Source: RBG-16-66-20 sp036262835 (GTDB lineage: Bacteria > Pseudomonadota > Gammaproteobacteria > Burkholderiales > SG8-39). Taken from it: 64,000 bases of DNA. This document shows positions 16,856 to 24,303 of the stretch, one piece after another. The DNA lies in contig DATAID010000100.1 in the NCBI GenBank assembly GCA_036262835.1, positions 1 through 64,000 of the forward strand, in the 5' to 3' direction. The notes beneath the pieces are model-generated. The model did not search any database, was not told the origin of the DNA, and saw nothing but the letters and a program-made list of their open reading frames with translations. The translations under genes were made by a program, and so were the position numbers. The stretch's first letter is position 1; each line of letters begins with the position of its first letter.

Positions 16856-18411
16856 TTGACGCGACGTTCCTTGCCCTTCCAGTAGGGCTCGCGCAGGATC
16901 CGCTTGAGGATCTTGCCCGTCGGATTGCGCGGGATCGCCTCGACGAAATCCACCGACTTCGGGCATTTGAAGTGGGCGATGCGCCCGCGCATGAAGTCGA
17001 TGATGTCTTTCTGCGTTGCCTTCGCATCTTTCTTCAGGACGACGCAGGCTTTCACCGCCTCGCCCCACTGCTCGTCGGGCACGCCGATCACCGCGCCGTC
17101 AGCGACCGCCGGATGCTGCATGAGCGCGTTCTCGACCTCGGCCGGGTAGATGTTCTCGCCGCCCGAGACGATCATGTCCTTGATGCGATCGTGCAGGAAC
17201 AGGTATCCGTCCTTGAGGAAGCCGGCATCGCCCGAGCGGAACCACCGCTCCACGAAGGCCTGGGTGGTCGCATTCGGATTCGCCCAGTAGCCCTTCATGT
17301 TCTGGGCGGTGCGGATCCACACTTCGCCGACCTGGCCCTCCTTGCAGTCCGCGCCGCTTGCCGGATCCACCACGCGCAGCTCGACGCCGTCGATGGGCTT
17401 GCCGGCTGAGCGCAGCAGCGATTGCTTCGGCCCGGCCGGGTCGTGGTCCTCGGGCGAGAGCGCCGTGATCGCGCCGGTCGTCTCGGTGAGGCCGTAGACC
17501 TGCATGAAGCGGCACTTGAAGGTGCGCATCGCGTCCACGAGCACCTTTTCCGAGATGGGCGAGGCGCCGTAGGAGATGCCTTTCAGCGACGAGTAGTCCG
17601 CCTTGTCCGCGCCCGGCACCTGCAGCATGAACTGGATCATCGCCGGCACGAGGAAGGAGTGCGTGATGCGGTGCTCTGCGATCGACTTGATCACCTGCGC
17701 CGGGTCGAAGTCGGGATAGAGCACGCTCGCGCCGCCCTTGCACGCGGTCAGCAGCGCCACGCCCACGCCCGCGATGTGATAGGTCGGCAGCGCGTTCAGC
17801 ATCACGTCCGGCGCGCCGTGGTAGCCGATCGCCGCCGGCACCGCCTGCATCATGCCCGCCGCGAGGTTGCCGTGCGTGAGCTCGACGCCCTTCGGCAGAC
17901 CGGTGGTGCCGGAGGAGTAGAGCTGCAGCGCCGTTTCCTCGGGCTTCGCCTTGTGTTCTTTTTCTATCGGCTCGTGCTTTTCGAACCACTGTGAAAACTC
18001 TTCGGTGATGACAGTGGTTTTTACCGATTCAGCCGTTACCTTCTCGAGGGCGGAAACAAACAGGCGGTCGCAAAGCATGAACTTCGCGCGCCCGTTGTTC
18101 ACGATGTACTCGATCTCGGGCGGCGCGAGCCGCCAGTTGACCGGCATGCACACGGCGCCGATCTTGTTCGCGCCCAGGACGAGCGCGACGCACTCCGCGG
18201 TGTGCTTGGTGAGGCAGGCGACGCGATCGCCCGGGCCGATGCCGAGGCTCGCGAAGCCCCGGGCGACGCGGCGCGCGCGCTCCTCGAGCTGCGCGAAGGT
18301 CCAGACGCCGCCCGGCGTCCAGTAGGCGGTCTCGCCGCCTTTCTCGCGCCCATGGCGCTGGATCGTTTCGGGGACGAGGACCATAAAGGGGATTTTAACT
18401 ACGCCACCCAC
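16852..18411 (-). CDS. AMP-dependent acyl-CoA synthetase, substrate unknown
   Basis: A 519-residue member of the ANL superfamily with LYSSGTTGLPKGVELTHGN (ATP loop), VYGLTETTGAI, RWFRSGDAGFLKDGYLFLHD and the C-terminal catalytic lysine in NPTGKILKR. It resembles fatty-acid or aromatic acyl-CoA ligases; the acid cannot be named from sequence. Its start overlaps the end of the upstream ThDP-enzyme gene by 13 bases, so the two are translated from one message along with an MFS gene. This suggests a three-step scheme of uptake, CoA activation and C-C cleavage or decarboxylation. A 120-base AT-rich patch is present at about 17940-18065. Confidence 0.88.
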   Translation of the reverse strand: MGGVVKIPFMVLVPETIQRHGREKGGETAYWTPGGVWTFAQLEERARRVARGFASLGIGPGDRVACLTKHTAECVALVLGANKIGAVCMPVNWRLAPPEIEYIVNNGRAKFMLCDRLFVSALEKVTAESVKTTVITEEFSQWFEKHEPIEKEHKAKPEETALQLYSSGTTGLPKGVELTHGNLAAGMMQAVPAAIGYHGAPDVMLNALPTYHIAGVGVALLTACKGGASVLYPDFDPAQVIKSIAEHRITHSFLVPAMIQFMLQVPGADKADYSSLKGISYGASPISEKVLVDAMRTFKCRFMQVYGLTETTGAITALSPEDHDPAGPKQSLLRSAGKPIDGVELRVVDPASGADCKEGQVGEVWIRTAQNMKGYWANPNATTQAFVERWFRSGDAGFLKDGYLFLHDRIKDMIVSGGENIYPAEVENALMQHPAVADGAVIGVPDEQWGEAVKACVVLKKDAKATQKDIIDFMRGRIAHFKCPKSVDFVEAIPRNPTGKILKRILREPYWKGKERRVN

Positions 18412-20072
18412 TCGCTGACCGGCGCTTTTGCGTCCTGCAGCGGCTGCGCGATCACGTCGACAAGGGCAGGGCCGCCGTGCTCGGCCGCTGCAGTGAGCGC
18501 GGGTTTCAGATCTTTGGGTTCTTGAACTTTAAAAGCCTTTACGCCAAATGCTTCCGCCACGCGGGCGTGGTCGGTGCGGGAAAAGTCCACCGAGAAGTAG
18601 CGCTGCTGGAAGCCGGATTTCTGGCCGGCCTTGATCCAGCCGTAGGTGCTGTTGGAGATCACCACCATCAGGATCGGGGCTTTGAGGCGCACGATCGTCT
18701 CGAGCTCCCCGGCGGTGAAGCCGAAGCTGCCATCGCCCATGACGGAGACGGTCTTGGTCGCGGGCCGGCCGAAGTGCGCGCCCAGCGCCGCGGCCATCGA
18801 GTAGCCGAGCGCGCCATGCGCGCGGTTGGAGATGAAGTGGCGCCCCGCCTCGAGGAATTCGTAGTACGCGGAGAAATACGGGCAGGGCGTGCCCGGATCG
18901 CAAACCACCGTCGCATCGCGCGGCAGCACCTCGTGCAGGGTCGCGACCACGCGCTCGGGCAGGATCGGCACCGCGTCGCTTCTGGCGAGCTCGCGGAAGG
19001 CGGAGAACTTCCGGTCCTTTGCGGCCCTTACGATTTCACGGCCGTTTCTTTTTCCGGGTTTCAGCTCGGAAAGAAGCCCTTGCAAAACCAGTTTTGCATC
19101 GCCCACCAGCCCGACCTTCGTCTCATAGTTCGCGCCGATCACGTTCGGATCGACGTCGATGTGGATCACGGGCGTTCCAGGCGCCGGATAGCGCCAGCGC
19201 TCGGTCGTCACGGAGCCTGCGCGGCAGCCTACGAAGACGACGAGGTCGGCCTGCGCGAGCGCTTCGCGCGTCGGCAGCGTGCCGCCGTTCGACCCGACGA
19301 CGCCGAGCGAGAGCGGGTGGTCATCGGCGAGGCTGCCGTGGCCGCTCACCGTGGTGGCTACGGGGGCGCCCAGAAGTTCGGCTAGAGCGGCAAGCTCCCG
19401 TTCTGCTCCCGAGATTACGACCCCACCACCGCAGACAAAGATGGGCAGGCTCGCCGCCGCTAGCGCAGCGGCTGCGCGTTTGAGCACCTCGGGTTCAGGC
19501 GAAACCCGCGAGGAAGGGAAAGTCCCAAGAGAAACATCGCCCCAAACACTTTCCTGCGAAACCTGCCCGTTTTGAACATCGAACGGCAAACCCAGATGCG
19601 CGGCGCCGGGCCGCCCGCTGGTCATCGTCCGGAAGGCGCGGCGCACCGCCTCCGGAATCTTGTCGGCGCGGTCGATGACCTCGGTGCGCTTGGTGAGCGG
19701 GCGGTAGAGCGCTTCCTGGTCGAGCTCGGTGAGCGCGTAGCGCCCGCGCGAGGTGGTCGAGATGTCGGTGGTGATGGCGAGCACGGGGATCGAGCTCTCG
19801 TTCGCCTCGACGACGCCGGGGAGCAGGTAGGTCGCGCCGCCGCCAGAGGGCCCTTCGCAGACGCCGACCTTGCGGCTCACGCGCGCATACCCGTCGGCCA
19901 TGTAGGCGGCGGAGCGCTCGTCGCGGGTCAGGATGTGCCGGATGCCGTGATCGAGCCGCGCGAGCGCGTCGTAGAAGGGCAGGCTCGTGTCGCCGCACAG
20001 GCCGAAAATGTGCGTCACGCCGTGCAGCTGCAGCATGCGCACCATCGCCTCGGCACCGGAAATCTGGCTCAT
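18399..20072 (-). CDS. ThDP-dependent enzyme of the acetolactate synthase/decarboxylase superfamily
   Basis: A 557-residue protein with the usual three ThDP-enzyme domains. The cofactor-activating glutamate lies in RDERSAAYMADGYARVS, and the ThDP/Mg site is MGDGSFGFTAGELETI followed by the Asn in VVISNSTYGW. The catalytic identity is open: acetolactate synthase, oxalyl-CoA decarboxylase and 2-hydroxyacyl-CoA lyase share this fold. Co-transcription with an acyl-CoA ligase favours a lyase or decarboxylase acting on a CoA ester, but the ADP/CoA-binding region does not allow a firm call. AT-rich stretches occur at 18510-18560, 19005-19110 and 19500-19570. Confidence 0.85.
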   Translation of the reverse strand: MSQISGAEAMVRMLQLHGVTHIFGLCGDTSLPFYDALARLDHGIRHILTRDERSAAYMADGYARVSRKVGVCEGPSGGGATYLLPGVVEANESSIPVLAITTDISTTSRGRYALTELDQEALYRPLTKRTEVIDRADKIPEAVRRAFRTMTSGRPGAAHLGLPFDVQNGQVSQESVWGDVSLGTFPSSRVSPEPEVLKRAAAALAAASLPIFVCGGGVVISGAERELAALAELLGAPVATTVSGHGSLADDHPLSLGVVGSNGGTLPTREALAQADLVVFVGCRAGSVTTERWRYPAPGTPVIHIDVDPNVIGANYETKVGLVGDAKLVLQGLLSELKPGKRNGREIVRAAKDRKFSAFRELARSDAVPILPERVVATLHEVLPRDATVVCDPGTPCPYFSAYYEFLEAGRHFISNRAHGALGYSMAAALGAHFGRPATKTVSVMGDGSFGFTAGELETIVRLKAPILMVVISNSTYGWIKAGQKSGFQQRYFSVDFSRTDHARVAEAFGVKAFKVQEPKDLKPALTAAAEHGGPALVDVIAQPLQDAKAPVSEWVA

Positions 20073-20082
20073 CGCGGAGGGC

Positions 20083-21348
20083 TCACTGTTGTTCGGGACC
20101 CGGGACGATACCCAATTTCTGGTAGACCGGCCGGATCGCCGAGCGAATGTGATGGAAGTTGGCGAAGTAGACGAGCGCCGCGCAGAGCGCGAGCGCGCCG
20201 CCGCAGGCGAGCGCCGCCGGCGGGCCGATGCGCTCGGCGAGCGACCCGGCGATGAGCGCGCCGATCGGCGCCATGCCGAAGAAGCAGGCCATGTAGATCG
20301 ACATCACCCGCGCGCGCATGCGGTCCTCCACGATCGACTGCAGCACCGTGTTGGTCGCGGCGCCCGTCAGCATCGCGCCCATGCCGACGAAGTAGAGCAT
20401 CACGAGGCCGATCCAGAGCGAGGGCGCGAAGGAAAAGCCGACCAGGGCGAGCCCGGCGACGCCGCCCGAGAGGGGAATGAGGCGCAAGAGCCCGCGCACC
20501 GAGGTGCGCAGCGCGAGGTAGATCATGCCGGACACCGCGCCCAGGCCCCCGGCGCCGATGAGAAAGCCGAGCGTGCGCGAGTCGCCGTGGAAGACGTCGC
20601 GCGCGAAGTAGGGCGCGAGCGACTGGTAGGGCTGCACCGAGATGCTGACCGCCGCCAGGAGAAGGAGCGCGCTTCTGGAGGGCACGAAGCCGAAGGCGTA
20701 GCGAAAGCCCTCGGCGAGCTGCTGCAGCCAGCCGTGCGCGCCCTTCTCGGTCGGGCGCGGGGTGGCGCGGATGAGGATCAGGGCGACGATGACCGCGAAG
20801 CGCAGGATGGCGTTCAGCCCGAAGCCCCACACTTCGCCGAAAGCGGAGATCACCGCGCCGCCGATCATCGGGCCGACGAAGCGCGCGCCGTTCATGAGGG
20901 TGGAGGAAAGCGCGATCGCGTTGGGCAGGTCCTCGCGGCCCCCCACGAGTTCCACGAGCTGCGCCTGGCGCGCCGGGTTGTCGAACGAATTGACGATGCC
21001 GAAGGCGACGTTCGCCGCGACGAGATGCCAGGGCTGGACCGTGTTGGTGGCCACCAGGCTGAAGACGACGAGCGACTGGGTGAGCGCGATGCTCTGCGTG
21101 ACGAGCAGCACCTTGCGCTTGTGCTTGCGGTCGACCCAGACGCCGGCGAAGGGGCCGAGGATGAGCAGCGGGATGTGGAGCGCGAACGCCGCGAGGCCCA
21201 GCATGAACGCCGAGTGCGTCATCTGGTAGATGAGCCAGCTCACGGCGATCAGCTGCAGCCAGGTGCCGATCTGCGAAACGCCCTGCCCGACGTAATACAG
21301 GCGGTAGTCGCGGTGGCGGAACGCCCGCAGGGCATGCGGTAATGGCAT
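20083..21348 (-). CDS. MFS transporter
   Basis: A 421-residue major facilitator protein with about 12 membrane segments. After the first helix it has GPFAGVWVDRKHKRKVLL, the loop 2-3 signature, and NSFDNPARQAQLVELVG, which is common in the enterobactin-exporter-like (EntS) MFS group. It is the first gene of a leftward trio ending in the ThDP enzyme (10 bases downstream) and the AMP ligase. It may import the substrate of that pathway or export a product; direction and ligand are unknown. The ATG at 21348 overlaps the promoter of the divergent FAH-family gene. Confidence 0.9.
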   Translation of the reverse strand: MPLPHALRAFRHRDYRLYYVGQGVSQIGTWLQLIAVSWLIYQMTHSAFMLGLAAFALHIPLLILGPFAGVWVDRKHKRKVLLVTQSIALTQSLVVFSLVATNTVQPWHLVAANVAFGIVNSFDNPARQAQLVELVGGREDLPNAIALSSTLMNGARFVGPMIGGAVISAFGEVWGFGLNAILRFAVIVALILIRATPRPTEKGAHGWLQQLAEGFRYAFGFVPSRSALLLLAAVSISVQPYQSLAPYFARDVFHGDSRTLGFLIGAGGLGAVSGMIYLALRTSVRGLLRLIPLSGGVAGLALVGFSFAPSLWIGLVMLYFVGMGAMLTGAATNTVLQSIVEDRMRARVMSIYMACFFGMAPIGALIAGSLAERIGPPAALACGGALALCAALVYFANFHHIRSAIRPVYQKLGIVPGPEQQ

Positions 21349-21386
21349 CTCGGTTAGGATTTGAGCATGAGACTGGCAAAGGTGGA

Positions 21387-22064
21387 ATGATGCAGCCCGG
21401 CATCGCGGTCGATCGCAAAGTCCTCGGCGCGGTTCGCAACTTCTACGCCGCGGGCCTCAACTATCGCGCGCACATCGAGTGGGCCAATCGCGAGCGCGGC
21501 GGCACCTACAAGGTCCCCGAGCAGGCCGACATCGGCTACCGCTCGCCCAACGCGCTCATCTGCTCGGGTGAGAACATCGTCATCCCCAGGGATTCGCCTG
21601 GCCCGGTCGAATTCGAAGGCGAGCTTGTCGCCGTCATCGGCCGGCGGCTCAAAAACGTGGGCGAGGTCGAGGCGTTGAAGGGCGTGGCCGGCTACACGCT
21701 CGGCAACGACGTGAGCGAGCGCACCTGGCAGCGCGCCGACCGGACCTTATGGCGCGCCAAGAACGCCGACACCTTCAAGCCGATGGGCCCGGCGATCGTG
21801 CGCGAGCTCGATCCCATGGACCAGACGATCGAGGTGCGCATCAACGGGCGCAGCGTGTCGAGCTACCGCACTTCCGCCATGATTTTCCCGGTCGGCGAGT
21901 ATCTCTCGCGCATGTCGCGTTACCTTACGCTGCACCCCGGCGATGTCGTGTGGTTCGGCTGCGATGGGCCGACAGTGCCCGCGCTCAAGCCGGGCGATCT
22001 CGTCGAGGTGGTCAACGACGCGATCGGCGTGCTGGCGAACCGGGTCGTCCGCGCTGACGATTGA
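21387..22064 (+). CDS. Fumarylacetoacetate hydrolase (FAH) family protein
   Basis: A 225-residue protein with the FAH fold: AAGLNYRAHIEW near the start, then the metal ligands of PVEFEGELVAVIG (Glu, Glu) and YTLGNDVSERTWQ (Asp), and TSAMIFPVGEYLSRMSRYLTL late in the protein. Members hydrolyse C-C bonds or tautomerise/decarboxylate 2-oxo acids in ring-cleavage pathways. Start choice is uncertain: ATG 21387 has a GGTGG-like site. A short reading frame MRLAKVE starting at 21367 runs into it and looks like a conventional FAH N terminus, so a one-base frameshift may have separated the lid region. An earlier in-frame ATG at 21342 overlaps the MFS start. Confidence 0.8.
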   Translation: MMQPGIAVDRKVLGAVRNFYAAGLNYRAHIEWANRERGGTYKVPEQADIGYRSPNALICSGENIVIPRDSPGPVEFEGELVAVIGRRLKNVGEVEALKGVAGYTLGNDVSERTWQRADRTLWRAKNADTFKPMGPAIVRELDPMDQTIEVRINGRSVSSYRTSAMIFPVGEYLSRMSRYLTLHPGDVVWFGCDGPTVPALKPGDLVEVVNDAIGVLANRVVRADD

Positions 22065-22067
22065 GCG

Positions 22068-22277
22068 TTACCGACCCTGCGGTCGGCTCGCGGGGGGCGT
22101 GACGCGCGTGAGGCGCGCGCGGTCGCGCTTTCGCTTGGCGTTAAAGCCGTCGTCCACTGCGATCGGGTCGCTCGCCGGAAACGTAGCTTCGACGGCGGAG
22201 TCGAGCAGCGCTTCGCAGGACGACGATTCTTCCGGGAAAGGCCAGGCCGCAACCGGCCCCTTGCGGGATGGCTCCAT
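22068..22277 (-). CDS. Small protein with a TFPASDPI motif
   Basis: A 69-residue protein. Its central LLDSAVEATFPASDPIAVDD stretch is a recurring signature of short uncharacterised proteobacterial proteins, which supports it as a real gene. The C terminus is basic (NAKRKRDRARL). It ends four bases after the FAH-family stop, in convergent orientation; the two 3' ends share a six-base-pair inverted repeat (22071-22086) without a T-tract. There is no signal peptide or membrane segment. Function unknown. Confidence 0.65.
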   Translation of the reverse strand: MEPSRKGPVAAWPFPEESSSCEALLDSAVEATFPASDPIAVDDGFNAKRKRDRARLTRVTPPASRPQGR

Positions 22278-22321
22278 GAAGAATGGGACCGTGCCGGGCG
22301 CGCGGAGTTCTGGGACTCGCC

Positions 22322-22519
22322 CTAATGCTCGCTGCCGGGCGGCTCGCGGCGCTCTTCGCGCGCGGCGCCCTGCACATGGGCCTTGAGAAAGCGTGTCAGC
22401 GCGAGCACGAGCCGCTGCCGCTCGAGGCCCATGCCCTTTGGAAACTCATTGACCGAGAGCTGAGCCTGTTCCTCGATCTGGCTCAGTTTCCCCAGCATCA
22501 TGCTGAGATCAAGCGGCAT
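22322..22519 (-). CDS. Small hypothetical protein
   Basis: A 65-residue protein starting MPLDLSMMLGKLSQIEEQAQ. It looks like an amphipathic helical segment followed by a Glu/Arg-rich tail. It is oriented towards the TFPASDPI gene, 44 bases away, and could be co-transcribed with it. Composition and a consistent GC bias make it plausible, but no family is recognised. A chance frame cannot be excluded at this length. Confidence 0.45.
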   Translation of the reverse strand: MPLDLSMMLGKLSQIEEQAQLSVNEFPKGMGLERQRLVLALTRFLKAHVQGAAREERREPPGSEH

Positions 22520-22655
22520 TGCTTTCCTCGTCTCCCGCGCTGCACAACAGCCTCGCAGGTTAGCAAAAACGATTTCGAAAATATGTCGTCGGAAGGATGA
22601 CCAATCGCGACGTCGGCCTTCCGCGACAGGCGGACGAATCTGCTAATTTCCGCAA

Positions 22656-23648
22656 ATGAGTGCCATTGACGTCCATTGCCATGTGGTTCCGGAGAATTTT
22701 CCCAAATACGCGGGAAAGAACAGAGACGTGCCATGGCCCTCGATGGCCGAGGCGCATGCGTGCCACAAGCATGTGATGATTTCAGGCAAGGTCTACCGGA
22801 CGGTGTCCGACGGCTCCTGGAGCGTGCCGCGCCGGATCGAGCACATGGATTCGACGCGCGTCGCGCGCCAGGTTCTCTCGCCGATGCCGGAGCTCTTTTC
22901 CTACTGGTTCCCGACCGACGATGCCAAGGTGCTGGTGCGCTACATCAACGACCAGATGGCGGAGATGGTCTCTCTGAGGCCGGAGCGCTTCGTCGCCCTG
23001 GGCGGCGTGCCGCTGCAGGACCTGGACGCGGCGCTGCGGGAGCTCGAGCACTGCATGGACAAGCTCAAGTTCTCGGGCGTCGAGATCGCGAGCCATGTGA
23101 ACGGCACGTCGATCGGCGATCCGCGCTTCGCGCCGTTTTTCGCCGAATGCGAGCGCCGCGGGGCGGCGATCTTCGTGCATGCGTTGAGGCCCGCGGGCCA
23201 GGACCGGATCGTGGGCCCGTTCCCCGAGCAGGCGATCTGCTTTCCCGGCGACATCGCGCTCGGCTGCGCATCCATGATCACGGGTGGGACGGCGGCGAGC
23301 CTGCCGAAACTGCGCATCGCCTTCAGCCACGGCGGGGGCGCGATGCCGATCCTGCTGCCGCGCCTGGAGCACATGTGGAAGAACGTGCCGAAGGCGAACG
23401 AGACGCTGAAGGAAGCGCCCACGACCACCGCTCGGCGCTTCTTCTACGACGATCTCGTGTTCGATCCCAAGGCGATCCGGTTCCTGGTCGAGCAGTACGG
23501 GACTTCGCAGGTGCTGCTTGGCACCGACTATCCCTACGCCATGGGCGACACCGATCCGCTCGGCACGCTCGCGAAAACCGGGCTCGACGGGGGAGTCATC
23601 GAGGCCATCACCACGCTAAACGCCAGGAGATTTCTCCGTCTTGGCTAA
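22656..23648 (+). CDS. ACMSD-type amidohydrolase
   Basis: A 330-residue amidohydrolase-2 family protein. Metal-binding residues are visible: the HCH motif in IDVHCHVVPENF near residue 6, the histidine of IFVHALRP, the histidine of IAFSHGGG and the aspartate of LLGTDYPY. This matches 2-amino-3-carboxymuconate semialdehyde decarboxylase and related decarboxylases/hydrolases acting on aromatic-derived acids. It stands alone on the plus strand near the FAH-family gene and the leftward ligase/ThDP/MFS trio. A joint role in aromatic or related catabolism is possible but not shown by the sequence. Confidence 0.85.
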   Translation: MSAIDVHCHVVPENFPKYAGKNRDVPWPSMAEAHACHKHVMISGKVYRTVSDGSWSVPRRIEHMDSTRVARQVLSPMPELFSYWFPTDDAKVLVRYINDQMAEMVSLRPERFVALGGVPLQDLDAALRELEHCMDKLKFSGVEIASHVNGTSIGDPRFAPFFAECERRGAAIFVHALRPAGQDRIVGPFPEQAICFPGDIALGCASMITGGTAASLPKLRIAFSHGGGAMPILLPRLEHMWKNVPKANETLKEAPTTTARRFFYDDLVFDPKAIRFLVEQYGTSQVLLGTDYPYAMGDTDPLGTLAKTGLDGGVIEAITTLNARRFLRLG

Positions 23649-23656
23649 GAGGTCGT

Positions 23657-24012
23657 TCACGGACAGGATTGCCTGATCGTCTCGCCGATTTCCCGGGGTG
23701 AGGCAAACACGACCGAAGCGCGGTCGCCGCGCATGCCGGCGCCGATGGCGACCGGCTTGCCGGGAAGGGGTCCTTGCTTGCTCGAGTCGGTCTTCAGCCG
23801 CAGGTTGAACTCCCAGATCTTCTGGCTTTTGCCGTCGGCGGTGCCGATGGTATAAGCGTCTCCGCAATAGGAAATCGAGGTCACCTGGCCTTCGGGAGGC
23901 GCCTTGCGCCGATCGAGACGGCGTCCGCGCATGCGAGAGCGTTAAGCGGCAACAGAACGGCACGCAACACGCGGCGACCGAGCCTGTCGCATTGCCTCTC
24001 CGGCTTGGCCAT
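23657..24012 (-). pseudogene. Small exported protein gene, apparently frameshifted
   Basis: An ATG at 24012, four bases after the cusF stop, opens a frame encoding a signal-peptide-like start (basic residues, then VLRAVLLPLNALACADA). That frame soon ends at a TGA near 23880. A second frame, open from 23944 and containing ATG 23932, continues with a well-behaved domain (SYCGDAYTIGTADGKSQKIW ... CP) to 23657. The two parts fit together as one small secreted protein with two cysteines if one frameshift lies between 23944 and 23880. It is the last gene of the copper-efflux operon. It could instead be an intact 91-residue protein starting at 23932, or a sequencing error. Confidence 0.5.
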
Positions 24013-24015
24013 TGG

Positions 24016-24303
24016 CTACCTCACATCGGTGATGGTGTAGTCCTTGCCCGATTGCTCAAAGGTGAAGTCGACCTTGGCACCCGGCTTCATCTTCTCGAGC
24101 ACCTTTTTATCCTTGACCTTGAAGCTCATGGTCATTGCGGGCCATTTCAGGCTCTCCACCGGCCCGTGCTTGACCGTCACCGCGTTCTTCTCCGGCTCGA
24201 CTTTGGTGACGGTGCCGGAAGCCTGGTGCGGCGGCTGGGGATAAGCCGGCAGCATGAATGCCGAGAGGGCGAGAGTGATTGCGCAAGCAAGACTGCGTTT
24301 CAT
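24016..24303 (-). CDS. cusF: CusF-like periplasmic copper-binding protein
   Basis: A 95-residue protein with a signal peptide (residues 1 to about 22) and a single CusF-type OB-fold domain: SGTVTKVEPEKNAVTVKHGP, then WPAMTMSFKV, where the Trp and the two Met residues bind Cu(I)/Ag(I). It ferries metal in the periplasm to the Cus efflux complex. The start has a good ribosome site (AGGAG), and its ATG overlaps the stop of the RND pump gene by four bases. A second CusF-like domain is fused to the adaptor protein of the same operon. Confidence 0.92.
   Translation of the reverse strand: MKRSLACAITLALSAFMLPAYPQPPHQASGTVTKVEPEKNAVTVKHGPVESLKWPAMTMSFKVKDKKVLEKMKPGAKVDFTFEQSGKDYTITDVR

Noticed and set aside
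22520..22655. A short RNA or regulatory element between the small gene and the amidohydrolase
   Set aside because: The 136-base spacer is AT-rich in part and could hold the amidohydrolase promoter, but no clear hexamers or stable stem could be defended.
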